Assembly: GCF_900187975.1 (NCBI RefSeq)
Contig: NZ_FZPC01000045.1
Location: forward strand, 1-40,911
DNA length: 40,911 bases
Direction of reading: 5' to 3'
From: Pseudomonas delhiensis
GTDB lineage: Bacteria; Pseudomonadota; Gammaproteobacteria; Pseudomonadales; Pseudomonadaceae
Shown here piece by piece: positions 16,298 to 24,191 of the stretch (the stretch's first letter is position 1; every line of letters begins with the position of its first letter). The translations under genes were made by a program, and so were the position numbers. Below the pieces are notes generated by a model that saw only the letters and a list, made by a program, of their open reading frames with translations, searched no databases and was not told the origin of the DNA.

Positions 16298-17131
16298 ATG
16301 GGCGTGCCCAGCCAGCCCCTCGACCTTGGCCGTAGCCGCCGCCTGGTGCTGTCGTTGCGGCCGCGCCCGCTGCGCTGGCGGGCCTGGGTGCTGCCGCTGC
16401 TGCTGTGCGCCGCGCTGGAGATCGCTGTGCGCGCCGGCTGGCTGGCGGAAAACCAGATGCCGGCGCCCAGCAGCGTCGCCCTGACCCTCTGGCAACTGGC
16501 CCACGGCGAGCTGTGGCAGCACATCGGCGCCAGCCTCGCGCGGGTGGCCGGCGGCTTCGCCATCGGTTCCTTCGCGGCCCTGGTGATCGGCACCTGGGTC
16601 GGCCTCAGCCGCCGCGCCGAGGCCTACCTGGAGCCGGGCTTCCAGGCCCTGCGGGCCATCCCCAGCCTGGCCTGGGTGCCCTTGCTGCTGCTCTGGCTGG
16701 GCATCGACGAGACGCCCAAGGTGGTGCTGATCGCCCTCGGCGCCTTCTTCCCGGTGTACCTGGCGCTGGTCGCCGGGGTGCGCGGGGTGGACCGCAAGTG
16801 GGTGGAGCTGGGCCGGCTGTACCACCTGTCCAGCTTCACCCTGGCACGGCGCATCCTCTTGCCGGCGGCGCTGCCGAGCCTGTTCACCGGGCTGCGCGGC
16901 GCCCTCAGCCTGAGCTGGATGTTCCTCGTCGCCGCCGAGCTGATCGCCGCCACCCGCGGCCTGGGCTACCTGCTCAGCGACGGCCGCGAGACCTCGCGGC
17001 CGGACATCGTCATCGCCGCCATCCTGGTGCTGGCCGTGCTCGGCAAGCTCAGCGACGGCCTGCTCAAGGCCGTGGAGCGGCGCGCCCTGGCCTGGCGCGA
17101 CAGCTTCGAAGGCCTGGAGGAGAGGGCATGA
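16298..17131 (+). CDS. ABC transporter permease, sulfonate/nitrate (SsuC/TauC) family
   Basis: This 277-residue inner-membrane permease of the BPD_transp_1 type pairs with the binding protein upstream. It has about six hydrophobic segments, beginning at AWVLPLLLCAALEIAVRAGW after a basic N-terminus. The EAA-type coupling loop lies around KWVELGRLYHLSSFTLARRI, LPAALPSLFTGLRGALSLSW and is expected to contact the ATPase. The start lies 3 bases after the upstream stop, with no strong ribosome site of its own, and the stop overlaps the next start codon (atga). This indicates a tightly coupled three-gene importer operon. Confidence 0.88.
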   Translation: MGVPSQPLDLGRSRRLVLSLRPRPLRWRAWVLPLLLCAALEIAVRAGWLAENQMPAPSSVALTLWQLAHGELWQHIGASLARVAGGFAIGSFAALVIGTWVGLSRRAEAYLEPGFQALRAIPSLAWVPLLLLWLGIDETPKVVLIALGAFFPVYLALVAGVRGVDRKWVELGRLYHLSSFTLARRILLPAALPSLFTGLRGALSLSWMFLVAAELIAATRGLGYLLSDGRETSRPDIVIAAILVLAVLGKLSDGLLKAVERRALAWRDSFEGLEERA

Positions 17132-17877
17132 GCGCGCTGCTGGAACTGAACAACATCCGCAAGAGCTTCAACGGCCTGCGCGTGCTCGACGACGTCAGCC
17201 TGGCGCTGGCGCCGGGGGAAGTGGTCAGCCTGCTGGGCCCCAGCGGCTGCGGCAAGAGCACCCTGCTGCGCATCGCCGCCGGCCTGGACGCCGACTTCGC
17301 CGGGCAGCTGCAGCGCAACCCGCTGCTGGGCTTCGGCCCGGACGGCGAGAGCGGCCGCGGCGGCGGCATCGGCGTGGTGTTCCAGGAGCCGCGCCTGCTG
17401 CCCTGGCTGACGGTGGCGCAGAACGTCGGTTTCGCCGACGGCTGGCTGGCCGACGATGCGCGTATAGCCAGGCTGCTGCGCGACGTCGGCCTGGAAGGCA
17501 AGGGCGGCCTGCTGCCCAGGCAGCTCTCCGGCGGCATGGCCCAGCGCGCGGCCATCGCCCGCGGGCTCTACGGCCGGCCCCAGGTGCTGCTGCTGGACGA
17601 GCCCTTCAGCGCGGTGGACGCCTTCACCCGCCTGCGCCTGCAGGACCTGATCCAGGACCTGGCGCTGGAATACGACATCAGCATCCTGCTGGTCACCCAC
17701 GACCTCGACGAAGCCTTCTACCTGGGCGACCGCGTGCTGCTCCTGGGCGGCACCCCGAGCCGCCTGCGCCGCGAGTTCCCAGTCCCCCTGCAACGCCCCC
17801 GCGACCGCCGCGCGGTGGAGCTGGCGTACCTGCGGGGGGAGGCACTGACCGAGTTGCAGCATTCCCACGTGATCTAG
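17128..17877 (+). CDS. ABC transporter ATPase, sulfonate/nitrate (SsuB/TauB) family
   Basis: This 249-residue cytoplasmic ATPase energises the importer formed with the two preceding genes. It shows Walker A GPSGCGKST (about residues 37-45), Q-loop VVFQEPRLLPW, signature LSGGMAQR, Walker B LLLDEPFSAVD and H-loop LVTHDLDEA. The chosen ATG overlaps the permease stop (atga at 17128-17131) and is preceded by GGAGGAGAGGGC. All catalytic motifs are intact. A short region around residues 68-80 rich in Gly (GESGRGGGIG) is longer than in typical SsuB proteins. Confidence 0.92.
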   Translation: MSALLELNNIRKSFNGLRVLDDVSLALAPGEVVSLLGPSGCGKSTLLRIAAGLDADFAGQLQRNPLLGFGPDGESGRGGGIGVVFQEPRLLPWLTVAQNVGFADGWLADDARIARLLRDVGLEGKGGLLPRQLSGGMAQRAAIARGLYGRPQVLLLDEPFSAVDAFTRLRLQDLIQDLALEYDISILLVTHDLDEAFYLGDRVLLLGGTPSRLRREFPVPLQRPRDRRAVELAYLRGEALTELQHSHVI

Positions 17878-17883
17878 GGCGGC

Positions 17884-17961
17884 AGGCTACAGGCTGCAGG
17901 CCAAAGCAGGAGCGGGCACCGCCTGCAGCCTGCAGCCTGCAGCCTGCAGCTTGTAGCCTTA
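17884..17961 (+). repeat. Ctgcag-rich inverted repeat between importer operon and ssuE
   Basis: The sequence ggctacaggctgcaggc (17884-17900) is matched, with one mismatch, by gcctgcagcttgtagcc at the right end. Between them a 7-base unit (gcctgca) is repeated in tandem around 17921-17950. It can form a long hairpin just after the ATPase stop and may work as a terminator, though no T-run follows. A similar ctgcaagc-type stretch lies at about 18680-18712 after ssuE. Confidence 0.65.
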
Positions 17962-18066
17962 AGCTATAAGCAAATGAATAAATAACATTTATTGGAATAT
18001 CAAAACCCCTGTTAAGGTCTATGCACGTTGGTTAGCGAGCCGGCTTAAAATCGGCTCTTTCAGTTA
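17962..18066 (+). promoter_or_regulatory. AT-rich promoter region of the ssu operon
   Basis: The sequence turns AT-rich here (aagctataagcaaatgaata, ataacatttattggaatatc). The pattern ttggaatatcaaaac is alignable with ggttataagaaaatcaaaa before lsfA. A small hairpin, gagccg (18037-18042) with cggctc (18052-18057), lies just upstream of the ssuE ribosome site. Control by CysB is expected from known ssu operons in Pseudomonas; the exact site is not resolved. Confidence 0.55.
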
Positions 18067-18080
18067 TAAGGAAGCGTGCA

Positions 18081-18674
18081 ATGTATGTGGTCACCCTCGC
18101 CGGCAGTCCCAGCCAGCGTTCCCGTTCCGCGGTCCTGCTGGACGTTGCCCGGCAGTGGCTGCACGAGCGTGGGGTGGAGGTGCGTTCCTACCAGGTGCGC
18201 GACTTCGCCGCCGAGGACCTGCTGCATGCCCGCTTCGACAGCCCCCAGGTGCTGGAGCTGCTGGAGCAGGTGGCGCGGGCCGACGGCCTGGTGATCGCCA
18301 CCCCGGTGTACAAGGCCTCCATCGCCGGCGCCCTCAAGGTGCTGCTGGACCTGCTGCCCGAGCGCGCCCTGAGCCACAAGGTGGTGCTGCCCCTGGCCAC
18401 CGGCGGCAGCAGCGCCCACATGCTCGCCGTGGACTACGCGCTCAAGCCGGTGCTGGCGGCGCTGAAGGCCCAGGAGATGCTGCACGGCGTGTTCGCCGAG
18501 GATTCGCAGATCGCCTACGCCACGGCCGATGCGCCGGCGCAGCTGGAACCGGCCCTGGAGCGGCGCCTGCTGGAGTCCCTGGAACAGTTCCACGGCGCCC
18601 TGGCGCGGCGGCCCCGGCCGATCGATCCGAACCTGCTCAACGAGCGGCTGCTGAAGGCGCGCTGGAGTATTTGA
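18081..18674 (+). CDS. ssuE: SsuE, NAD(P)H-dependent FMN reductase
   Basis: SsuE supplies reduced FMN to the monooxygenase SsuD for desulfonation of alkanesulfonates in the cytoplasm. The 197-residue product has the flavodoxin-like fold with the phosphate loop GSPSQRSRS near residue 8, [20 protein letters not shown] (75-94) and [20 protein letters not shown]. Tyr119 corresponds to the pi-helix Tyr118 of E. coli SsuE, which sets apart SsuE from other FMN reductases. The C-terminal tail is rich in Arg. The start has AAGGAAG about eight bases upstream. It heads the ssuEADCBF series. No Cys is present. Confidence 0.95.
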   Translation: MYVVTLAGSPSQRSRSAVLLDVARQWLHERGVEVRSYQVRDFAAEDLLHARFDSPQVLELLEQVARADGLVIATPVYKASIAGALKVLLDLLPERALSHKVVLPLATGGSSAHMLAVDYALKPVLAALKAQEMLHGVFAEDSQIAYATADAPAQLEPALERRLLESLEQFHGALARRPRPIDPNLLNERLLKARWSI

Positions 18675-18842
18675 GAGAGGCGGCTGCAGGCTGCAAGCGG
18701 CAAGCTGCAAGAAAAAGCGTGGAGCGCTACCGAGCCTCGAATAGGCAGGTGCGTGACTGCCAGACGACAAGAAACCAGGTCCTCAGTATCCCGCCAACGG
18801 GAGCGCAGGTCCGGCGAGCACACGACGACGAAGGAGCAAGCA

Positions 18843-19808
18843 ATGCGCAACCTCACTTTGCGTGGTGGACTGGCGGCCCTGCTGATCGCGGCCCTGGCCC
18901 ACGGCGCCCAAGCCGAAGAACGACCCGGTACCCTGCGTATCGGCTACCAGAAGTACGGCACCCTGGTGCTGCTCAAGGCCCGCGGCACGCTGGAGAAGCG
19001 CCTGGCCGAGCAGGGCATCAAGGTGCAATGGACCGAGTTCCCCGGCGGCCCGCAGCTGCTGGAAGGGCTGAACGTCGGCAGCATCGACTTCGGCGTGACC
19101 GGCGAGACGCCGCCGGTGTTCGCCCAGGCCGCCGGCGCCGACCTGGTGTACGTGGCCAGCGAGCCGCCGGCGCCCACCAGCGAGGCGATCCTGCTGCCCA
19201 AGGATTCCCCCATCAAGTCCGTGGCCGAGCTCAAGGGCAGGAAGGTCGCCCTGAACAAGGGTTCCAACGTGCACTACCTGCTGGTGCGCGCCCTGGAAGA
19301 GAACGGCCTGAAATACAGCGACATCCAGCCGGTGTACCTGCCCCCGGCCGACGCCCGCGCCGCCTTCGAGCGTGGCGCCGTCGACGCCTGGGTGATCTGG
19401 GACCCGTACCAGGCCGCCGCCGAGAAGCAGCTGCACGCCCGCACCCTGGTCGACGCCCGCGGCCTGGCCGACAACCACCAGTTCTACCTGGCCACCCGCA
19501 CCTACGCCAAGGAACACCCGCAGGTGCTGACCACCCTGGTGGAAGAAGTGCGCTCGGTGGGCGAGTGGTCGCAGCACAACCCCGAGCAGGTCACCGAACA
19601 GGTCGCCCCGCTGCTCGGCCTGCCCGCCGACATCACCCTCACCGCGGTCAAGCGCCAGGGCTACGGCGCGCAGTTCATCACCCCGGAAGTGACGGCCAAG
19701 CAGCAGAAGATCGCCGACGCCTTCACCCAGCTGAAGCTGATTCCCAAGGCCCTGAGCATCAAGGACGTGGTCTGGACGCCGCCGGCCAAGGTAGCCACCA
19801 GCAACTGA
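18843..19808 (+). CDS. ssuA: SsuA, periplasmic aliphatic-sulfonate-binding protein
   Basis: SsuA delivers aliphatic sulfonates to the SsuBC importer. The 321-residue precursor has a Sec signal peptide (MRNLTLRGGLAALLIAALAH, cleavage near AQA) and the SsuA fold: LRIGYQKYGTLVLLKARGTL, GPQLLEGLNVGSIDFGVTGE, ELKGRKVALNKGSNVHYLLV, RGAVDAWVIWDPY. The ATG at 18843 is preferred over the upstream in-frame start at 18753 because AAGGAG lies seven bases before it and it places the signal peptide first. The mature chain has neither Cys nor Met by reading, as suits a protein made under sulfur starvation. A perfect inverted repeat separates it from ssuD. Confidence 0.95.
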   Translation: MRNLTLRGGLAALLIAALAHGAQAEERPGTLRIGYQKYGTLVLLKARGTLEKRLAEQGIKVQWTEFPGGPQLLEGLNVGSIDFGVTGETPPVFAQAAGADLVYVASEPPAPTSEAILLPKDSPIKSVAELKGRKVALNKGSNVHYLLVRALEENGLKYSDIQPVYLPPADARAAFERGAVDAWVIWDPYQAAAEKQLHARTLVDARGLADNHQFYLATRTYAKEHPQVLTTLVEEVRSVGEWSQHNPEQVTEQVAPLLGLPADITLTAVKRQGYGAQFITPEVTAKQQKIADAFTQLKLIPKALSIKDVVWTPPAKVATSN

Positions 19809-19812
19809 ACCT

Positions 19813-19890
19813 GTAGGAGCGAGCTTGCTCGCGAACGGATTTCCCTGCCGCTCTGAAGCTGGGCGGGTTCGCGAGCAAGCTCGCTCCTAC
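19813..19890. repeat. Perfect 24-bp inverted repeat between ssuA and ssuD
   Basis: The arm gtaggagcgagcttgctcgcgaac... (19813-19836) is matched exactly by its reverse complement at 19867-19890, with a 30-base loop, and is followed by aaaaaa. It consists of two opposed copies of the common Pseudomonas gtaggagcgag unit. In the mRNA it would form a stable hairpin right after ssuA. It may protect the ssuA transcript end or reduce read-through into ssuD. Confidence 0.85.
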
Positions 19891-19963
19891 AAAAAACTGC
19901 GAACGTTAAACAAATCATCGCGCGGCTACGCCACGCCGGCGCGCTCACTCTGGAGTTATAGCG

Positions 19964-21112
19964 ATGAGCCTCAACATCTTCTGGTTCCTTCCCACCCACG
20001 GCGACGGCCATTACCTTGGCACCGCCGAGGGCGCCCGCGCGGTCGACCACGGCTACCTGCAGCAGGTGGCCCAGGCCGCCGACCGCCTCGGTTTCGGCGG
20101 GGTGCTGATCCCCACCGGGCGTTCCTGCGAGGATTCCTGGCTGGTCGCCGCCTCGCTGATCCCGGTGACCCAGCGCCTGAAGTTCCTGGTCGCGCTGCGC
20201 CCGGGGATCATCTCGCCGACCGTGGCCGCGCGCCAGGCCGCGACCCTCGACCGCCTGTCCGGCGGCCGCGCGCTGTTCAACCTGGTCACCGGCGGCGACC
20301 CGGACGAGCTGGCCGGCGACGGCCTGCACCTGAACCACGAGGAGCGCTACGAAGCTTCCGTCGAATTCACCCGCATCTGGCGCCGCGTGCTGGAAGGCGA
20401 GACCGTGGACTACCCCGGCAAGCACATCCAGGTGCAGGGCGCCAAGCTGCTCTACCCGCCGATCCAGCAGCCGCGCCCGCCGCTGTACTTCGGCGGCTCC
20501 TCGGAAGCCGCCCAGGATCTGGCCGCCGAACAGGTCGAGCTGTACCTGACCTGGGGCGAGCCGCCGGCCGCGGTGGCCGAGAAGATCGCCCAGGTCCGCG
20601 AGAAGGCCGCCAAGCACGGCCGCAGCGTGCGCTTCGGCATCCGCCTGCACGTGATCGTGCGTGAAACCAACGAGGAAGCCTGGAAGGCCGCCGACCGCCT
20701 GATCAGCCACCTCGACCAGGACACCATCGACCGCGCCCAGGCCTCGCTGGCCCGCTTCGACTCGGTGGGCCAGCAGCGCATGGCCGCCCTGCACGGCGGC
20801 AGCAAGGACAACCTGGAAGTCTCGCCGAACCTCTGGGCCGGCGTCGGCCTGGTGCGCGGCGGCGCCGGCACCGCGCTGGTCGGCGACGGCCCGACCGTGG
20901 CCGCGCGGGTGCAGGAATACGCCGACCTCGGCATCGACACCTTCATCTTCTCCGGCTACCCGCACCTGGAAGAGTCCTACCGCGTCGCCGAACTGCTGTT
21001 CCCGCACCTGCAGCTGGCCCGCCCGCAGCAGCCCGAAGCCCGCGGCTACGTCAGCCCCTTCGGCGAGATGGTGGCCAACGACATCCTGCCCAAGCAGGCC
21101 GCGCAGAGCTGA
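19964..21112 (+). CDS. ssuD: SsuD, FMNH2-dependent alkanesulfonate monooxygenase
   Basis: SsuD uses reduced flavin from SsuE and oxygen to turn alkanesulfonates into aldehyde and sulfite, the step that frees sulfur. The 382-residue product is a bacterial-luciferase-like TIM barrel of the family's usual length. Seen in it are [20 protein letters not shown], the conserved Cys55 in [59 protein letters not shown], and the C-terminal loop [18 protein letters not shown]. One Cys and two internal Met occur in the whole chain. The start has GGAG about 10 bases upstream. Spacing to ssuC is 95 bp and contains a repeat. Confidence 0.97.
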   Translation: MSLNIFWFLPTHGDGHYLGTAEGARAVDHGYLQQVAQAADRLGFGGVLIPTGRSCEDSWLVAASLIPVTQRLKFLVALRPGIISPTVAARQAATLDRLSGGRALFNLVTGGDPDELAGDGLHLNHEERYEASVEFTRIWRRVLEGETVDYPGKHIQVQGAKLLYPPIQQPRPPLYFGGSSEAAQDLAAEQVELYLTWGEPPAAVAEKIAQVREKAAKHGRSVRFGIRLHVIVRETNEEAWKAADRLISHLDQDTIDRAQASLARFDSVGQQRMAALHGGSKDNLEVSPNLWAGVGLVRGGAGTALVGDGPTVAARVQEYADLGIDTFIFSGYPHLEESYRVAELLFPHLQLARPQQPEARGYVSPFGEMVANDILPKQAAQS

Positions 21113-21119
21113 AGAATGG

Positions 21120-21189
21120 GGTAGGGCGAATGAAGCGGAACGCTTCATCCGCCGACGGCGGATAACGCTGGCGCGTTATTCGCCCTACG
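21120..21189. repeat. Nested palindromic element between ssuD and ssuC
   Basis: The outer arms gtagggcgaat and attcgccctac enclose three smaller palindromes: tgaagcg/cgcttca, ccgcc/ggcgg and ataacgc/gcgttat. No T-run follows, and the genes on both sides read the same way, so it is more likely an inserted REP/BIME-type unit or mRNA-stabilising structure than a terminator. Confidence 0.75.
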
Positions 21190-21207
21190 ACGAAACGGAG
21201 TAGTGAA

Positions 21208-21996
21208 ATGAGTGTGTCCAATCGATTGGCCCAGCGCCTGGCGCCCTGGGCCCTGCCGGTGGCCCTGGTGCTGGTCTGGCAGGTGGCGGTGGAGGGGGGC
21301 TTCCTTTCCAGCCGCATCCTGCCGGCGCCCAGCGCGGTGGTGGAAGCCGGCTACCAACTGGTGAAGAGCGGCGAGCTCTGGCAGCACCTGGCGATCAGCA
21401 CCTGGCGCGCCGCCATCGGCTTCGTCATCGGTGGCTCCATCGGCCTGGCCCTGGGCCTGGTCACCGGCCTGTCGAAGTGGGGCGAACGCTTCCTCGACAG
21501 CTCGGTGCAGATGATCCGCAACGTGCCGCACCTGGCGCTGATCCCGCTGGTGATCCTGTGGTTCGGCATCGACGAGTCGGCGAAGATCTTCCTGGTCGCC
21601 CTCGGCACCCTGTTCCCCATCTACCTGAACACCTACCACGGCATCCGCAACATCGACCCGGGGCTGCTGGAGATGGCGCGCAGCTACGGCCTGTCCGGCT
21701 TCGCCCTGTTCCGCCAGGTGATCCTGCCCGGCGCGCTGCCGTCGATCCTGGTGGGCGTGCGCTTCGCCCTGGGCTTCATGTGGCTGACGCTGATCGTCGC
21801 CGAGACCATCTCCGCCAGCTCCGGCATCGGCTACCTGGCGATGAACGCCCGGGAGTTCCTGCAGACCGACGTGGTGGTCCTGGCGATCCTGCTGTACGCC
21901 GTGCTGGGCAAGCTCGCCGACCTCGCCGCCCGTGGCCTGGAACGCGTCTGGCTGCGCTGGCACCCGGCCTACCAGGCCAAGGGAGGTGCGGCATGA
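21208..21996 (+). CDS. ssuC: SsuC, aliphatic-sulfonate ABC transporter permease
   Basis: SsuC is the inner-membrane channel of the sulfonate importer. The 262-residue product has about six hydrophobic segments, starting with [20 protein letters not shown], and the EAA coupling loop around [40 protein letters not shown]. The motif [20 protein letters not shown] near the C-terminus is typical of SsuC. The stop overlaps the ssuB start (atga at 21993-21996), with GGGAGG upstream of that start serving ssuB. It is similar in plan to the permease at 16298 but separate in sequence. Confidence 0.94.
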   Translation: MSVSNRLAQRLAPWALPVALVLVWQVAVEGGFLSSRILPAPSAVVEAGYQLVKSGELWQHLAISTWRAAIGFVIGGSIGLALGLVTGLSKWGERFLDSSVQMIRNVPHLALIPLVILWFGIDESAKIFLVALGTLFPIYLNTYHGIRNIDPGLLEMARSYGLSGFALFRQVILPGALPSILVGVRFALGFMWLTLIVAETISASSGIGYLAMNAREFLQTDVVVLAILLYAVLGKLADLAARGLERVWLRWHPAYQAKGGAA

Positions 21997-22802
21997 ATGC
22001 GCTCAGCACGCCGCAGAACCTCAAGCAGGGCATCCCGCTGGCGCTGGACGGCGTGGTCAAGCGCTTCGGCGAGCGCGAGGTGCTCAAGGGCATCGACCTG
22101 CGCATCCCCGCCGGCCAGTTCGTCGCCATCGTCGGCCGCAGCGGCTGCGGCAAGAGCACCTTGTTGCGCCTGCTGGCCGGCCTCGACGCCCCCAGCGACG
22201 GCCAGCTGCTGGCCGGCTCCGCGCCCCTGGAGGAGGCCCGCGACGGCACCCGCCTGATGTTCCAGGACTCGCGCCTGCTGCCGTGGAAGCGGGTGATCGA
22301 CAACGTCGGCCTGGGCCTTTCCGGCGACTGGCGCAAGCAGGCCCTGGAAGCCCTGGAAGCGGTGGGCCTGGCCGACCGCGCCCGGGAATGGCCGGCCAGC
22401 CTGTCCGGCGGCCAGAAGCAGCGCGTGGCCTTGGCCCGCGCGCTGATCCACCGGCCGCGCCTGCTGCTGCTGGACGAGCCGCTGGGCGCGCTGGACGCGC
22501 TCACCCGCATCGAGATGCAGCGGCTGATCGAGAACCTCTGGCAGCGCCATGGCTTCACCGTGCTGCTGGTCACCCACGACGTCAGCGAGGCGGTGGCCGT
22601 CGCCGACCGGGTGATCCTCATCGAGGAGGGCGAGATCGGCCTGGACCTCACGGTCGACCTGCCGCGCCCGCGCTCCCGCGGCTCGGCGCGCCTGGCCGCG
22701 CTGGAAGCCGAGGTGCTCGACCGCGTGCTGGCGCTGCCGCCGCTGCCGCCCGAACCGGAACCCGTGTCCCCACTGCCCACGCAACTGCGCTGGGCGCTCT
22801 GA
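21993..22802 (+). CDS. ssuB: SsuB, aliphatic-sulfonate ABC transporter ATPase
   Basis: SsuB is the ATPase of the sulfonate importer. The 269-residue product carries Walker [10 protein letters not shown] (about residues 49-57), Q-loop [14 protein letters not shown], signature [15 protein letters not shown], Walker [15 protein letters not shown] and H-loop [11 protein letters not shown] Pro-rich tail ([16 protein letters not shown]) ends the chain, as in Pseudomonas SsuB proteins. The ATG at 21993 overlaps the ssuC stop and has GGGAGG seven bases upstream. Confidence 0.95.
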   Translation: MNALSTPQNLKQGIPLALDGVVKRFGEREVLKGIDLRIPAGQFVAIVGRSGCGKSTLLRLLAGLDAPSDGQLLAGSAPLEEARDGTRLMFQDSRLLPWKRVIDNVGLGLSGDWRKQALEALEAVGLADRAREWPASLSGGQKQRVALARALIHRPRLLLLDEPLGALDALTRIEMQRLIENLWQRHGFTVLLVTHDVSEAVAVADRVILIEEGEIGLDLTVDLPRPRSRGSARLAALEAEVLDRVLALPPLPPEPEPVSPLPTQLRWAL

Positions 22803-22850
22803 TCCACCGTTCATCCGTGCACTACCGACATTCCCCATAGGAGAAACGCC

Positions 22851-23066
22851 ATGACCATCAAAGCCATCAACGTCCGCAACCAGTTCAAGGGCACCGTGAA
22901 GGAAATCATCGAAGGCCCGGTGCTCTCGGAAATCGACGTGCAGACCGCCGCCGGCATCGTCACCTCGGTGATCACCACCCGCTCGGTGAAGGAGCTGGAG
23001 CTGGCCGTGGGCAGCGAAGTGATCGCCTTCGTGAAGTCCACCGAGGTGTCCATCGCCAAGCTGTGA
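22851..23066 (+). CDS. ssuF: SsuF, small TOBE-domain (molybdopterin-binding-like) protein
   Basis: This 71-residue cytoplasmic protein consists of one TOBE/Mop domain (AINVRNQFKGTVKEIIEGPV, then TSVITTRSVKELELAVGSEV and VKSTEV). Mop-type domains bind oxyanions such as molybdate. In P. putida, ssuF is part of the ssu operon and is needed for sulfonate use, but its mechanism is not known. Only Met1 contains sulfur. It ends the operon and is followed by a strong terminator. The start has AGGAG about 7 bases upstream. Confidence 0.93.
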   Translation: MTIKAINVRNQFKGTVKEIIEGPVLSEIDVQTAAGIVTSVITTRSVKELELAVGSEVIAFVKSTEVSIAKL

Positions 23067-23114
23067 GGCGGGGGAGGGCGGCGTTTGCGCTGCCTTGGGT
23101 GCGAAAGAAAAAAG

Positions 23115-23150
23115 AAGGCGGACGCCCCCTGGGGACGTCCGCCTTTTTTT
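23115..23150. terminator. Bidirectional terminator between ssuF and the cytochrome c gene
   Basis: The stem aggcggacg / cgtccgcct with a GC-rich internal region is followed by seven T on the plus strand and preceded by an A-rich run (aaagaaaaaagaa) that serves the minus strand. It sits between convergent genes. Confidence 0.93.
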
Positions 23151-23161
23151 GTCCGGGGGCC

Positions 23162-23962
23162 TTACATCAGCGCCTGGCGCAGCGCCGCCATGTGCGCGAG
23201 GTAGTCGATCAGCTGGTCCAGCTCGGTGTCGTCGAGGGTTTCCGGGGCGAAGCCGGGCATCTTCGCCTGGGGCCAGCGGCGCAGGCTCTGCGGGTCGCGG
23301 ATGTAGGCGTGGAGGAAGTCCTTGGCGAAGTACTCGGTGGGGCTGTGGGGCTGGTTCAGGTCCGGGCCGAACTGGGCGTCGCCGGCACCGTTCAGGCGGT
23401 GGCAGGCCAGGCAGTGCTTCTGGAACAGGGCGAAGCCGGCCTGCACGTCGGCGCTGGCGTCCTTGGCCGGGAGCAGGGCCGGGAAGCGGATTTCCACCGA
23501 GTCCAGCACGCGCAGGGTGCTGACCTGGAAGGGCCACTGCTCCGGGCCGATGGCCGAGGCCTGCGGGTCGCTCCAGACCAGGTAGAAGGGCCCGGCCGAG
23601 GGCTTGCCCTGGCCCAGCGGCGGCCAGGGTTTCTTCTCTTCCTCGATGGCCAGCCAGGCCCGCGCGCCTTCCTTCTGCAGCAGCGGCGCGGCCGGCAGTT
23701 CGGCGGCGAAGCCGTCCAGCGCCACGGCCTGCACGTGGGCGCGGCCGTCCACGCCCTCCAGCAGCGCCGCCAGCGGCACCGCGCGGTAGTGCATGGTGCG
23801 CTTGTAGGCCACGTCGTCCTTGATCTCGATGCTGCGCGCCTGGGCGTTGGACAGTAGTTGCGCGCTGCTCAGCGTGCGCGTGCCGCCGGGCAGCTCCAGG
23901 GTCAGTTCGGCGGCGAACACGGTGGGGCAGAGCAGGATCAGCAGCGGCAGGATGAAGCGCAT
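23162..23962 (-). CDS. Periplasmic cytochrome c family protein with N-terminal extra domain
   Basis: This 266-residue exported protein probably transfers electrons in the periplasm. A Sec signal peptide (MRFILPLLILLCPTVFAA) is followed by a domain of about 150 residues (LELPGGTRTLSSAQLLS, MHYRAVPLAALLEGV) reminiscent of the molybdopterin-oxidoreductase-like fold. A C-terminal class I cytochrome c domain has the haem site CLACH and a distal Met in AKMPGF. The longer frame to 24025 is rejected: the ATG at 23962 has GGAG 9 bases upstream and starts the signal peptide. It is convergent with ssuF, and no partner enzyme lies beside it. The N-terminal domain assignment is an impression from sequence pattern only. 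Confidence 0.82.
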   Translation of the reverse strand: MRFILPLLILLCPTVFAAELTLELPGGTRTLSSAQLLSNAQARSIEIKDDVAYKRTMHYRAVPLAALLEGVDGRAHVQAVALDGFAAELPAAPLLQKEGARAWLAIEEEKKPWPPLGQGKPSAGPFYLVWSDPQASAIGPEQWPFQVSTLRVLDSVEIRFPALLPAKDASADVQAGFALFQKHCLACHRLNGAGDAQFGPDLNQPHSPTEYFAKDFLHAYIRDPQSLRRWPQAKMPGFAPETLDDTELDQLIDYLAHMAALRQALM

Positions 23963-24089
23963 GGGCGGGCTCCAGCGATGGGCTGCGCAAACATAGCAGA
24001 GGATGCCGACGAACGGCACTGCCACCTGTGCTGCGAGGGCCGCGGCCCCTCGGGCGACGCCGGCTTCGCAGCAGCAGGCGGACGGTTGG

Positions 24090-24191
24090 CTAGCCGACCA
24101 GGCGACTGAGGTTGGGGATGATGAGCACCACTGCGGTAACGAAGACGATCAGGCTGGCCTGCCGCCATTTCTTCGGTTGTTGATCCATCAT
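24090..24191 (-). CDS. Short single-pass membrane peptide, 33 residues
   Basis: An unlisted short frame encodes MMDQQPKKWRQASLIVF and continues through TAVVLIIPNLSRLVG to a TAG stop. It has a basic, hydrophilic N-terminus, one hydrophobic segment of about 15 residues and a short basic tail, the plan of small inner-membrane peptides that attach to larger complexes. GGAAG lies 7 bases before the first ATG (24191); a second ATG follows directly at 24188. It reads in the same direction as the cytochrome c gene, 127 bp upstream of it. I do not recognise a family. Its coding nature rests on the ribosome site, membrane pattern and codon use. Confidence 0.55.
   Translation of the reverse strand: MMDQQPKKWRQASLIVFVTAVVLIIPNLSRLVG

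Noticed and set aside
17921..17950. Short ctgcag tandem units as a CRISPR or iteron array
   Set aside because: The units are only 7 bases long, without spacers and inside a hairpin; they are better explained as an intergenic repeat.
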